Both the position numbers and the translations under genes were made by a program. DNA of 64,000 bases from Trogon surrucura (Eukaryota; Chordata; Aves; Trogoniformes; Trogonidae), in the NCBI GenBank assembly GCA_020746105.1, contig CM036618.1, positions 97,892,122 through 97,956,121 on the forward strand, given 5' to 3'. Of the stretch, positions 36,591 through 48,635 are shown one piece after another; within the stretch, counting starts at the first letter, position 1; each line of letters opens with the position of its first letter. The notes beneath the pieces are model-generated. The model saw only the letters and a list, made by a program, of their open reading frames with translations, ran no database searches and was not told the DNA's origin.

Positions 36591-38259
36591 TGGCTGACAG
36601 TAAGTCTGCGTACCCATGGTGTGGCCCAACCCCATCACCCACATTTCCTTGTTATTAAAGACAAATAGTGAGAAGCACTCCAGATAACTCACGATGCTGA
36701 GAAATAGGAAAGCTCTGGGCTGCTGTCATGCCTGGGGATGAGGATGGCAAGACCTGGCAGCAGTTCATGGTTCCCTCTCTGCAGGGCAGGACTCTGGCTT
36801 GAAGAGCTCCAGGAGGCCTGTCTGTGCCGAGGCTGGGCAGTCACCCAGGAAGGGCCAGGGGAAGCTCCTGCTGACATCTCAGAAATGGGGACATGCATCT
36901 CACAGGCTGATACATGGGCTATGTGAGTACTTTGGGGTTTTTTTGCGTTTTAAGTCACCTGACTTTTCCTTTTCTGTAGAGGTGAGCTCTGCTTCCCCAG
37001 CCTGCGGTGGGAACTGGAAGGGCTCGCACGCTCTGTCTCTTCTTTGACGCTTTGGTGGATGCAAGCGCTTTCCAGGGCTTTGTGCAGCCCCCAGTACAAT
37101 GATACAGGGGTTTCTGAGCTTATTGGCACAGCTGGAATACAAAGACTTATGAATGAGGCTGGGGTGGCTGGCTCTCAAATAGAATTAAACATAGCCCTCT
37201 GCTTTCTGAGTTATCCACTTTTATTGGTTCTTGAACAAGAAAACGATTTAAAGCAGACACATTAGATACCCTTAAGGATTTAGCTAATTTTGCCTTTCCA
37301 CATTATAGAATGTGATGTGTCTGTTCCTAATCCTGGAAGGACTTTAAATGCTGTTCTTCTGGCTTGTAAGGATATTCCAGGGAATCTCAAGTAGCTTTCT
37401 TTTTCCTGTGGACAGGTTCAAGGGTGAGAGATGGGGGGGAGCAGGCAGGAGTGGTGACATAAAGCTGTTCTTTTGTTTTAATAGGATCACAGTATGGAAG
37501 TGGTTGACAACCACTGTAATTGGATTTTACAGGGAAATTCAAATTATCACACTAAAAAAAGAACCCATTTTTATCATTCACAAGTCCTGAAATAGCATGT
37601 CATGGGTGTAAGCACTGAGCATTGCTTGTGCTTGGCCTCAGGTTAAGCTAATTTGGAGGAATAATGGATAAAATTTTATTGCTGGCATTTGTTGGATTTT
37701 TTTTAAATGACAGCTGTTAGCAGCTGCTTGGTGGTTTGGAGGGTTAGAAATGGCCCAAGCACAGACCAGCTAGACCAGCGCACAGAGTTCGGGTAAAGCA
37801 GCAGTTGAAGATGTGTGGAGCTTTGCCATTTCCTCATTGAGTAACCCCGTACATGGTGTAGGTGAATAGTTTAACCAGTTTATTTCCAGATAATTTATAC
37901 TTTTACCCAACTACAGAGCACATAATAAAAAAAACCCTCCTTAAAAAATGTTTGCAGATGTTTCCCTTTGGCTTTTGTTTCATTCCAGTTGCAAACTTCC
38001 TGCATTTCCCATGTAGTGCGGCTTCTTGTCTTTGAGAAGGAAAGAACATTTTAAACGTTGGAGCTACTTCTGCACCTCACAAATGAGATTAGCTTCAGTT
38101 TAGCACAGTCATTTCATTCTGGAGGGAAAAGTCTTATTACTCTGTGTTAAAACCTCACCTGATTAGATTCTAGTTTTGGGTAGAATGAAAAAACAGAAGA
38201 AAATCAAACGTTGCTGTTTACAAATGGCATGATTTGCTAGCCTGACAAAAACTCGCTGT
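36591..38259. other. Intergenic sequence, moderately GC-rich then AT-rich
   Basis: Bases 36720-37060 are relatively GC-rich with overlapping short frames on both strands, none resembling a protein family. Bases 37620-37760 hold TGACAGCTGTTAGCAGCTG (a MEIS-type TGACAG plus two E-boxes), a possible small regulatory element. No gene was recognised. Confidence 0.45.
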
Positions 38260-38540
38260 TGTAAATAAACACATCAAGCATTCATTGGATTAGGAGTGTA
38301 GAAAAGCAAACGTGTTCAAATCTTAAACACATCATAATTTTAAGCGTCCACAAGTGTTTAAAAAGTGTTGGTAGGAATGAGCACATATATCCATTCACTA
38401 GTTAAATATCATAACCTGTTTCTTTTCTAAACACATGCGCAAGGGAACAGAACACATTTAAAATGTTAAACACATTGACATGTTTACAATGTGTTGCAAG
38501 AAAGTGTTTAACTTCTTGCGCTCCAAAGCTAAACACTTTG
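38260..38540. promoter_or_regulatory. Homotypic cluster of TAAACAC / GTGTTTA motifs
   Basis: Seven copies of TAAACAC or its complement occur: plus at 38266, 38324, 38428, 38467 and 38530, minus at 38354 and 38504. Related TGTTTAC (38481-38487), GAACACATTTA (38450-38460) and GTGTTG sites lie among them. Nested perfect inverted repeats join several: GTTAAACAC/GTGTTTAAC (38465-38473, 38504-38512) and AACACATTG/CAATGTGTT (38469-38477, 38487-38495). TAAACA is the forkhead core, so a FOX-bound enhancer is the simplest reading. The factor is not known. Confidence 0.5.
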
Positions 38541-41500
38541 GAATTAGAGGGTTTACTAATTCTGCATTTATTCAATATGACCATCACTTACTGACACTTA
38601 TTGAATAAAGTCTGAATGGGTTCAGAAAAGATTAAAAAAATGAATTGGAGAGGGAGGAACAATTTGGCTTTGCAACCATCAGGGAAAAAATGTGAGTTAA
38701 GAGTCTACAGTGTTTTGTAGTTTATGCATATGTCCCAGTGAGCAAATAATTAAAAAAAAATTGACCCCAGATTTATGAACTGTCCCATATCTGGTTCCTG
38801 TAAATACTGGTACTGATCATTAGTTCAAATTAGAGGTCAAATTAGAATTCATTTACAAGGTGTATTTAAAATAAACCTTTAAAAATAAAATCAAGTTTTA
38901 AGTAAAAGCCTATCTCATTGGACTCCCAGATCACAAAATTAACCCTAGAGATCCTGGATCAGTAGAGCTGGCACAGCAGTACGGTTGGGGCAGGGTGGGG
39001 AGGTGACAGTGCTAGCCTTTTCAGGTGGGATTTTTAAAAGTACGCTGTCCTGACCTAGTTTTGTTTTTTATTGACCCAGTTCTGAGGATTTATATAGTTG
39101 AACTTACCATTACCTTGGAACCCAAGATAGGCCCAGTGCTTTTGGCCCAATCTGATTTGCGTGGAATTTGATGTGGGAAGCCGGATCTAATCCCGTTTGG
39201 TGAAGCAGAGGCAACCCTGACGTTTCTGGTGCGAGCCTCTTGGAGCTCCCCACGATGCTGTGCAGGAGCTGAAGCTGCCGACTGGGCATTTGTTAGACCC
39301 CAGATATGGGCCAAATGGCTCAGCTGTGCTGCAGGGCACCATGTGGTTACCCAATGCTTAATCCAGATGTAAAATGAACAAAATACCTGAGTGAAAACGT
39401 GGAGCTCTTAAAACCTGACAGAGGTTGAAAGACTCCAGAAATGTGGAGGATAGCTGAAGATAGCTTAAGCAGTGCTTCGCTGGAGCTTTAGGCAGCAGGT
39501 GCCCTGGTAAGGGAAAACAATTAGGGAGATGGCTTTATTGCTGACATCCCTTCACGTCTTTTTCACAGGTTTAGCTTAACTTGAGCAATGAAGGCTATTG
39601 CTCTGTATGGCATACATTTGAGAAGTACTGCATTCCACAGTACTCCTCCTCCCAGCCTGTGAATGATATATTTTAAATGGGGATTACAAAAACAAAAGTG
39701 AAAAGTCAGTGTAACCGATCTCAGGTTAAGAGCTACACTTGGGAAGTTAAGACCACTTACAAACCTCTTGCATGAGAGGTCCATCCATCCATATTGCCTT
39801 GTTTTCTTCCCAGAAAGAAATTCTTGGTAAAACACAAGATAACTATGTGTGCAACAGAAAATCTCAGGATTATATAAGGATACCTGAGATAAAGATCTGT
39901 GGATGTCAAAGGCTGTTGAAAGCAATGGATGTCAGAGTAAGTGTAGCATGGCAAGTGGTTGATGATGAACTGCTTGCAATATGAAAGGACCTCTTCATAG
40001 GAGTATGGTAGCAGAATAGGACTTTAATCTGAGAGTAAATGAACATTTCAAATATTCTCTTGCATACAGGTGCATCAGTCAAGATCACATTTGTGTAATA
40101 CAAGGACCTTTGGTTAAGAGGAAAGCTAATTTTGCATGGCAGTCTTATTCTAAGGTTAAACATAAACTTGGGAAACTGTAATGTATCAAAAACAATGGAA
40201 ACATAGTTGTTGAAAGGTTGTCTAGGCTGTTGTTTCATGGACAGAGTGCCATCACTGCAGTGGTAGGAAATACAATTTTGTCACTTGCCTTCTGGACTGT
40301 GCTGGCCACTGAGATACTGGGATACCCAAGATATGTGAAGGTTTCCTTTCCTTATTAAAGAATACCAAAGGCTACCTGATGGTAATATGACCCTATTTAA
40401 GATAGGTACATATACATATTGCCCTTAAATTAGCTGTGAATGTCTCCAGGGCAGTGCTAGTGTGGAGGTTGTACTTTTTGAATATTGTGGTTAAAGTTGG
40501 AGACTAGGTGTTTATGAATCATTTAGGAAAAAAAACGTGATGATCAAAGTGCTCACACAGATGATGAAGTTTACTCATTCTATCATCTCTTTCCTTCCTG
40601 CAGTTGTTCTTTTCAGCTACGTAGGTATAAAGTGCACACTGAATAACAAATCAGGAAGAGTTTTGGTGTTACTGATTCTTGCTAGATAAACTATGTGCTT
40701 ATGCAAGTGAATATCTGCCACTTCTGGTTCAGTTTCAGATTAAATAAGGACTGATGTTGCACCTGCAGAGGACGAGACTTTCAAATTTTCAGTGCAGTCA
40801 AACTTTTTAGCAGTCTGTGGGCCATATAATATGCTACTGGACCTTGTTAGAGTGTGAAGGGAGAAATCTTAGTTGTTGATGGAATTTTGCTTAAAGGCAT
40901 CAGGACTGTGATTCCTGGGGTGTTACAGGCAAGTGTATAGGAAAAGACATGTGAAGGTCATTTAGTGATTGGAAAACCTTGGTGAAGGGTCAGAAATGCT
41001 TTTACTGATCTCAAGTAACAGTCACATTGAGGAAGTTGTTCAGGTCTGTTTCTTGTGCCAGAAATATAAACTAAGTGAAGTGAAGTGGCCTATGTTGATG
41101 GTATAGGAAAAACTGGCTTCTGAAGCAAAGTAGGGGGGTTTGTTTGCCTTGGCGAAGAAAAACTATGTATGTGTTCCAGAATACAATTCTGCTTTTTATG
41201 TGATGGCTTTACTAGAAGATGCATCTGAGTAGAAGGCTCAGTACACTGAGCCCTGGGTTGGTCATCACTGAAGTGTGTGGAGAGAGAGAGATGCAACCAC
41301 CACTCCACATTACACCCAATTTCCAAGCACTGACAAGTGGGTGCCAAAATAATAAGCCGAAAAAGATTGTAGTATCAGATTCTGGTCGGTGTTTAGCATG
41401 AAGAGGGGCAGAGTGCAGACAGAGAAAGTTAAATTAAATAAGACTGCATGAAGTGTCAGAAGCAAAAACTAGCATCACCAGAGGTTTGCAGAGTGCACAG

Positions 41501-41908
41501 AGAGTCAGTGCCACAAAATCATGTGATTTGAGACCCCTGTATCAACACCTGTTTGTTGAAAAGAAATACCCACTATGTCTAATATTTGATATTCTCCATG
41601 ATGACAGTAGGCAGTAGTGTCAATTGAGGCCAACACATCCAGAAGCACGGAATAGTCAAACACCCCTCCCAGCACCCGCTGGGGGAAAGCAGCGATGGGC
41701 ACAGTGGGGCCAGGCAGCTGGCCAGGCTGGCTGCCTCACCCAGGCCAGGCTAGTGCACACCAGTTTCACAAGGAAGGTTGGATATTATGTCTGTTGGGTG
41801 TGCTGTGCGTTTGCCTCACGCTCAAAGCAGGAGTTTGGACACGGGATAGGGAAGACCTCTCTCCGACTCCTGGGCTCACACTGTTTCCTGAAGAGCTCGA
41901 TGTATATG
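38541..41908. other. Intergenic sequence, no gene recognised
   Basis: Bases 38720-38910 are AT-rich with AAATAATTAAAA and TTTAAAATAAACC. A GC-rich patch at 41700-41755 has a small inverted repeat (AGGCAGC 41712-41718, GCTGCCT 41730-41736). Nothing else was recognised. Confidence 0.5.
41904..41908 (+). repeat. Target-site duplication ATATG, left copy
   Basis: ATATG directly precedes the LTR start (TGTCC) and is repeated directly after its end (CGACA) at 42761-42765. Five bases is the length usual for ERVL-type integration. Confidence 0.85.
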
Positions 41909-42249
41909 TGTCCTGGGTTTAGCTAAAAACCCAGTCCTGTTTAGTGATTTTTACTTTCCAGTTTAGTGTCTTCTAAAAGGCTGCACTTTCTGAAGTCAGC
42001 AGCGTGTTTTTGCAGACAGTGTGTGCTACTGGCAGTGATAACACCTGATGTTTACAGTCACTGCCTGGGACTGGTATGTAGAAAGGCTCTTGCTTATACT
42101 TATTCCTATAGTGACCAAGGCCACTGCTGGCTCTGGTGTGCCATGCTGGGGGTGCTGGGTAGTAAGAGGGGGGCACAAGGAAGTAAAAGCTGGCACCTCC
42201 GGAGTGTAATAGACAGGACAGGTGACCAACGAGAGTATTCCATCCCATA

Positions 42250-42270
42250 TACGTCATATTTAGTATAAAT
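42250..42270 (+). promoter_or_regulatory. LTR core promoter: CRE-like site and TATA box
   Basis: TACGTCAT (42250-42257) lies just upstream of TATAAAT (42264-42270). This pairing is common in LTR promoters, and transcription would run rightwards toward 42300 and beyond. Confidence 0.6.
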
Positions 42271-42284
42271 TGAGTGATCATGAG

Positions 42285-42360
42285 AGTTTCGTCCCTTTTT
42301 TCCCCTTTTGTTCGGCCTTTTTCGGCCCTTTCGCCCTTTTTCGGCCCTTTTTGCCCTTCT
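42285..42360 (+). repeat. Short pyrimidine/CGG microrepeat inside the LTR
   Basis: Several imperfect copies of TTTTTCGGCCC (also TTCGGCC and TTTCGCCC) lie in tandem just downstream of the TATA box, probably in the transcribed R/U5 part. Confidence 0.7.
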
Positions 42361-42615
42361 TTTCTGCAATGACCGGTGTCCAGAGAGGACTCCATCTGAT
42401 CTCCTGATTTTGATTCGGATCCTGAGTTCCCGAATCCAGCTCCCTGTATCCAGCTCCCGCCGCCGCTGAGCCTGGGGTTTCTCCAGTGCCTCCTGCTCTG
42501 CAGCACCAGTGGGGATTGCTATCGGGGGAGGGAGTCGGGTTTGATATCGGGCTACTATCTATAGTTGTATATAGTTCTTTACTTTTATCTTTTTACCATT
42601 ATTTCTATTACTTTC

Positions 42616-42621
42616 ATTAAA
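42616..42621 (+). terminator. LTR poly(A) signal ATTAAA
   Basis: ATTAAA is followed within 15 bases by a long T tract and CT-rich sequence, at the expected R/U5 position of the LTR. Confidence 0.6.
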
Positions 42622-42760
42622 GCTATTCTAGTTTTTTTTTTTCTCTCTAACTCGTAAGTCTCTCTGCCTCATTCCCTTTTCCCTTCCCGTTTGGGGGGGG
42701 AAGAGGGGGTTAGAGAGCGTCTGTCCGTGTTAGTGGCCGGCCCAGCCCTAACCTGCGACA

Positions 42761-42765
42761 ATATG
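42761..42765 (+). repeat. Target-site duplication ATATG, right copy
   Basis: This is the direct repeat of 41904-41908 and closes the LTR insertion. Confidence 0.85.
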
Positions 42766-45279
42766 TCTCGGAGAAGCGGCTTAAAACAAAAATCTAGCAC
42801 TCAGGCTAGCACAGCCTGCTGCTGCTTCTTGCAGCTTGTGGCTTTCAGCGACGTGTTCTAATGTCTTCTTCTCTAAGAGTTCTTTCCACAGAGCACAGAT
42901 CATTAGTAATTGCTATTCTGCTGAGCCTCAGGCCATTCAGTGTTCCACTTGTAGGTCAATTCATTTTTTGACTACAGCATCCTCTAGTTCGTGGCAGTGC
43001 CCTGATAGTCCTGCTCTCTCTGGAGACACTGGTCTGATCAGTCTAGTGTTTTCTTGCTCAGGGTGCTCACTGATGCTGAAACAGTGTTGATAAGGCTTCA
43101 CCTTTTCATCCTGCAAGACGTTGCCTTGTGTTTGCGAGAGGCTGCTGAAACCTGTCCCTGGGTGCTTGGCAGCTGCAAATCACTCTGAGGTGCAGTCAAA
43201 GGCTCTGGTAGCACCACAAACCCTGTCTTTTCCCTTCATACTCCATTCAGGTATTTTTGTTGGCACAGAAGTGACAACAGGTGCAAATCAATATAAAGAA
43301 GCATATGGGAGATATCTGCTTCAGTGGAAGGTTTTCTGGCAGAAAATGTGTCAGTGACACTAGCAATTAAGATGTTACTCTCATCTCATACGCTCTTCAC
43401 CTGTCTAATGGAGTTTGAAGGAAACCTTAGCATCTAAACATATGGGCATAAGTATGGGAAGCGAAGAGGGATATGGATGATGTTTAAAGCCACTGGGGAC
43501 GGCAGACTTGCTGCCTGCCAGCAGGATCTATTTCTGAGGAAGCGACAGAGTTATGATTTCTCAGCAAAATGGAAACACTGTCAGAAATGGAACCACTTTC
43601 ATTACAGAATTATGAGAATCGTTAATTCCCCAAGTTTCAGCGTTTTTCTGAAGCTGCATGCGGTCTTTCTCTGGGGAAGGGCATCTGTGTGAGTGAACAG
43701 GGGAATGGAAAGGAATATGACAACTGGAAGTGAATTCCTTGTAGGAATGTGAGGAGTCAGCCATAAAATATTTCCCCTCGTGACCGTAAGGCTAGAGCTA
43801 CAGGAGGGTATTAGGAAGGCCTTAGGTCACGCATGCAATGCAACAGCATGGATCGGGCAGAAGAGTGGCATTCCTGGAAATTTTAACACTGAGGGAAAAG
43901 CCCATTGCAACCAAACTAGAAGTGTGTGGACAATGAGAACAAAGGTGGTTAAAAAAATAACTGAATGAAATCTACTTTTGCATTAATCATTTTGAATCCT
44001 CAGAGACTGTTTGTGCGCTGATATTTCTGTTGGAAAAACCCTAGAAGTAGAAAAAATATTTTAACATATTGGAAAAAAAGATGGGCTAAACTGGAAGGGA
44101 AATAACAAGACAGAAAAAGGTTTTTAAATAGAATTAATTTTGAAGGTGTTCGTTTTTTTAAGATAAGGCCAAGAAGTGCGTTTTTCAGTATGGGAGCAAG
44201 AAAATTCCTTCAAGTGAGTGAGTTCCTTTCCTTTTCCTAGTCCTCAGTCATTGATTTTGGATATCTGTCACCTTTTGGTCAGTCAAATGATCAATAATTT
44301 GATAAATCTGTTATATTATCATCATTTCTTTACAGTATGTGTTTTCTGTTGCCCACACAAAACAGCAGCAGAGATTGTGTGTTTACTACTAGTTTATTGA
44401 TGGTAATTTGAATATCATGCATGTTCAGGTTCTTGTTGAACCAGTCAATGGCAGATACTCATCAACACCTTCTTTCTGAAGTCTGTTACCCTGCGCATAG
44501 TTATTTACTATGGAGCCCATCAATCATACCCAGTGCTAATTAGAATATTTGTGGTACTGATTCAAATGCTTTGCAAAAGTTTATAGATACTACTGCTTTT
44601 TGCTAGCATTTTATTTTATGTCAATCACATTCACAACGCTAATGGAAAACGAAAATAGACTTCTTATAAATGCTTTAGTTATGTTTTTTATCTAGGTCTG
44701 TTGTCCTGCTTGTTTAATAACAGCATGATATGGTCTTTCTCTATTTGAACTTGCCTAGTGCTGCAAAATCTGGTCTACTTTTAAAAGGTTCAGTTTGTTC
44801 AGGACAGCAGGTTTTAAAAAAATTCTTCTAGGTGATGTTTAACTTTGGCATTTGCTATCATAGGGCCATATCCCTCACTTAACTGTTAAATCAATACTTG
44901 ATTAACCACTCATACTCTTCCTTAATGTTATTTATTAGCTATATATTTTTAATTACCTATTGACTTGACAGTAAGTTTTGGTGTCTTTTTCACCAAAGTT
45001 GTTCCCTCTCCAAAATGAATGGAACATTCATTAAATCCTTACTAAAGCAGTCTCAAAGTCCTTTAGACATGGACTTAAATGAAAGCAAGACTGGACTCAG
45101 CTGATGCTCTCTAGGTTTTTCTCATGGTTGTTCTCTTTTTGAGCACAGAATTGGCACCTTTCCCATTCACAGGGGATGAAAGAGAAGTGGAAAAGTACCA
45201 AGCAGGGTATGAAGGGGAAACTTAGGAAATCTGAGCTCACTTCCTCTCTCTGCTTCAGACATCCTGTCATATGTGGGCA
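42766..45279. other. Intergenic sequence, nothing recognised
   Basis: Short random ORFs; no repeat family, RNA gene or clear regulatory block was recognised. Confidence 0.5.
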
Positions 45280-45410
45280 AGTAACACTGACCCTCTGTGC
45301 CTTCCTTCCTGCACAATGGAAATAACACTATGACATTGCCTCTGGAGGGGTGTGGTGAGAGGAAATCTTTAATGACTATGAAGTGCTTTGAAGACACTAT
45401 GGTGAGTAAC
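45280..45410 (+). repeat. Possible ancient MIR/CORE-SINE-like relic
   Basis: Elements appear in the order known from old amniote SINEs: CTCTGTGCCTTCC, then CACAATGGAAATAACACTATGAC, then GTGTGGTGAGAGGAAATC, then GAAGTGCTTTGAAGACACTATGG. The match is by memory of the family pattern and is strongly diverged. Confidence 0.4.
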
Positions 45411-46379
45411 AGGTAAATAAAACATTTACAGGAGACATTTCTATGCCTTTCTCCTGTCCTGCCTTAGTGACATGAGGCATCAGTCTCCACGCACAAAATC
45501 AAGTATTTTGACTCTGGTGACCATGGATGGAAGGCAATAATGGGTAGGAGTTTCAGTGTCTCCTTCATTTTGTGGCCTCTCGAGGCACCTTTTCTCATCC
45601 TTGGAGGATGTCTTTTGGGGCTGGCTACCATTTGCTCAAATCTTCCATTGGTGTAAATTGATGTATTCTTTTGGTCTGCAAGTTGCTTGCATATTCTTTT
45701 GTGCTCCAGTTCTGTTTTCCTAGTGCCATCAATTTTTAGGCCTTTTGTTTTGTCATGTGTCCAGCATTATACTTTTTCACCCAGCTGCTGATCCTCTCCC
45801 AAGTGTTGCTTATGAAGGGGACAGGAAGATGTGTGTTGATACACTGCTTGTCACTTGCTGCCTTGAGCAATGTCTCAGCCGCACTGCCAGGACCATACCG
45901 CAGCACAGACCTCCTTGGTGTGAGACTGTCTCTCCTCCCTCACACCTGTGCAGACAGGCACGATTTCCAGAGCCATATACACTACACAAATTTGTAGTTG
46001 CACATGTATAGGTATGCACACTTCTGTGCTGGAAACACAGCAGGGCTGTGATGAACTGCGCCTGGTTCAGAATAACTTTCTTTCTGATGTGTCAGGGAGA
46101 AGGTTTAAATTAACGTGAGTTTGTAGATCCCATTCACTGCACAGTTCCCCAAATTTAAATGTCTCAGCACAGCTGGGGCTGCACAGCACAACCATGTGCG
46201 GATGAAGCTGGGATTGCTCCTGGATACCCTCTATAATGAAACCCTCAAGCGCTAGAGGTTAAATAACCACCTTTGCTTTTGTCAATTCCTTAATCACTTT
46301 CTACTCATACACATTACTTGGGCATTTTTTGGCTTTAAACCGTTTACGGTCCTCTCTGGACTAAGTGCCTTTCCACTCC
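45411..46379. other. Intergenic sequence, nothing recognised
   Basis: Overlapping short frames near 45745-46019 do not resemble any protein. No repeat was recognised. Confidence 0.5.
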
Positions 46380-46900
46380 ATTTGTGTCACAGCAGGACGC
46401 TTCGCAATCTCAAGTTACATCTTTTTTTTTGCTGCATCAGTGGTGTGGGTGTAGTTTACACTCATCCAACAATTTACAGCAATTCTCTTATTGGCATGGA
46501 TTTAGCTCGCAGCTAGTCAGCGCAGCAGATTCAAGCACAATTCCAAAGCATTTATGTGGAGATAAGGAAACCAATGATGAGTCTTTATTTCAGTAGCCCG
46601 TTATTGTGAATATAATGTCATGTAAGTGTGGTGTGTTTTAATAGAGAGTAAAAGACATAAATTGTATACAAAATACTCTTGACATAAATTCCTTTTTAAC
46701 TGCTCATCTCATTCTTGCATGACCCCGGGTAACTTGACCTTCCTAATTGCATATTTACAGTAGAAATTTGATACTGGACTGATTGCAAATGTATTTCTAA
46801 TGGATTTTCCCCAGAGATATTTCAATAAATCTGGTGAGAACCTTTTCATTGCTTTTTGTACTACTTGTTAAAATGTTGTTCTGAGAAGCAGTTGGTTTTA
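46380..46900. promoter_or_regulatory. Candidate conserved non-coding element
   Basis: A motif-dense block with few simple repeats holds CTTATTGGCATGG, GCATTTATGTGGAGATAAGG (GATA core), AACCAATGATGAG, CTAATTGCATATTTAC and GATTGCAAATGTATTTC (POU-like). The texture fits an enhancer. Conservation is untested. Confidence 0.3.
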
Positions 46901-48544
46901 ACAAATGGTCATCCGTTTGCCTTTTTTTGCCTTTGATTTCATTGTTTGACTTTGTGTCCTTCGGAATTTCTTGTACTAATAACGGTATAAGGGGTTTGTT
47001 CCAGGGGACTTTTGTTATTTTGAAAAAATGACCCTAATTTAAGTTTTCCATAGTTATTGGGGCCTTAACTCAGGACATCTTTAAGATGACAGTCAGTCAA
47101 ACTGAATTAATAAGTAAAGTAAAATTAATTAGACAGTAGAGAGGGGAAAAAAAAAAGTATTCACAATTCTGAAGTTCATTATGCCTCAAAACCAGTAACC
47201 TCTATGGATGTCAATGCCAGCATTGCCTACCTGTGTTAGCAGTTGCACTGGTTTAGCTGGTAGCTGTGATACAGGGGAAAAATCCTGTCTAAATGGAGAC
47301 CTGATGAAAATTTATGCAAATCATAATTCTAGGAAGATTTTGCTTGGGGGTGTTGACAGGTTTGACAGAACAACAGTCAAAAAGAAGAGATGGGGACCTA
47401 TCAAAAATGAAGTAATAATCAATAGCAGTGGGATGCTGAGATTTGGACTTCGAGGAAAATGGAAAGAACCTAAAAGAGACCAGACAGGGAAAGCTTTGTA
47501 GGACTTCTTGGAAAATCATAAAACAGAAATACGAACTAGAAAGCTATAGGAAACCTTAGAAACCAAAGAGTGAGACAGCAGAAAACTATGGATCTTGGGT
47601 GGGAGAAGTTGTGACTTCTGAGGGAAAGAACAACAGTGATTCTAGAGAAGGATGCATTTGGAAATGATCTGAAGAACCTGAAGGGAAGGAATTGCAGCAT
47701 TAAGATAATGTTCTACCTTCTTTGAGGATAAGGGGCTGAGTTTGTCCTCATCAACCTGAGCGAAAATGTTTTCTCCTAGTGCAAGTGCTGCAGGAGCCTT
47801 GTGGTCTGACACCAAAAAGAGTCAAAGCTGCACAGAGGGGAGGAGGCTTCTGGTACCAGGAAGTGTCGAGGCGCCAAGGTAATATCTAACTGTAATAGAC
47901 TAAGCCTACAGCGAGGCCAAATTCTACTCCCAGCTTGCCTAGGAAACTCAGAACATTTACCAGTTTCCCTGATAAAACTCCCAGAGGCTTACATGATCAT
48001 CATAATGGTGTCAGTGAGACCAGAGCTTGTTTCCAGTGCCAGACATGAAGTGCTCATGCTGAACCTCCAACACAGAGAAATTAATTTAGCTGGACTGCAC
48101 ATAGCTTCCAAACAGGGTATAAAAGCGAGTGAAATTTATAAAAAGTACCTGGATAGGAATGTACTGTTTTGTAAGATTTTTTTTTTTGTTCAGGGTGTGT
48201 GGGATTCCTGCTATCTATATTAATTTATTCTTTGTATTTATTATTTCTCCTAGAAAGATCCACAACCCATTTTTGTTTAAAATCCTTTCATATTTCTAAC
48301 CTGCTGTCTTTTTTTTACTGTCAGCTCACATCATTCATGTCAATCCCAAAGATGTCTTAACTGAGAGAATGTTGTGAGGTTAAACACTGTGAGAACTTGA
48401 GGCAAATAAAGATCATAAAGTTTGGAAATATTAAACCACAAAAAATGTTGTTGTTAATAATGTAGTTAGCAAAGCATTTGAAAGGTAAATATTTAAACGA
48501 CTTTGCTCTGATATTAAGATTAATAAATATTCTGAATTTTACAG
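46901..48544. other. Intergenic sequence, nothing recognised
   Basis: Short random ORFs only. Confidence 0.5.
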
Positions 48545-48635
48545 TATCGTAGAATTATAGATTCATAAAACAGAATTGTTTAGGTTGGAAAAGACTTTAA
48601 AGATCATCAAGTTCAACTGTTGAATATAAAGCCCA
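48545..48635 (-). mobile_element. Degraded CR1 LINE 3' end
   Basis: The plus strand reads CGTAGAATTATAGATTCATAAAAC-like octamer remnants, followed by TTTAGGTTGGAAAAGACTTT and AAAGATCATCAAGTTCAACT. This is the canonical reverse-complement CR1 terminus, older than the 24 kb copy. Confidence 0.8.

Larger units (their letters stand above)
41909..42760 (+). mobile_element. Solo LTR of an endogenous retrovirus, ERVL-type
   Basis: The 852-base unit starts TGTCCTGGGTTT and ends CCTGCGACA, with TGTC/GACA inverted ends and ATATG duplications on both sides. In order it carries GATAACACCTGATGTTTACAG, as seen in bird ERVL LTRs, and a CRE-like TACGTCAT at 42250-42257. A TATA box (TATAAAT, 42264-42270), a pyrimidine-rich region and an ATTAAA poly(A) signal (42616-42621) before a T tract follow. 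No internal gag or pol sequence, primer-binding site or second LTR is present, so it arose by recombination between two LTRs. The open frames across it (for example 41973-42506 minus) are by-products. Confidence 0.88.

Noticed and set aside
36689-37178. Several overlapping frames of 62-92 codons on both strands
   Set aside because: Expected in a GC-richer patch. The frames conflict with each other, and none has a recognisable domain or splice structure.
41973-42506. 177-codon minus-strand frame rich in Lys/Arg, with overlapping frames
   Set aside because: It lies entirely within the solo LTR. The basic run is the reverse of the pyrimidine/CGG microrepeat and has no protein family pattern.
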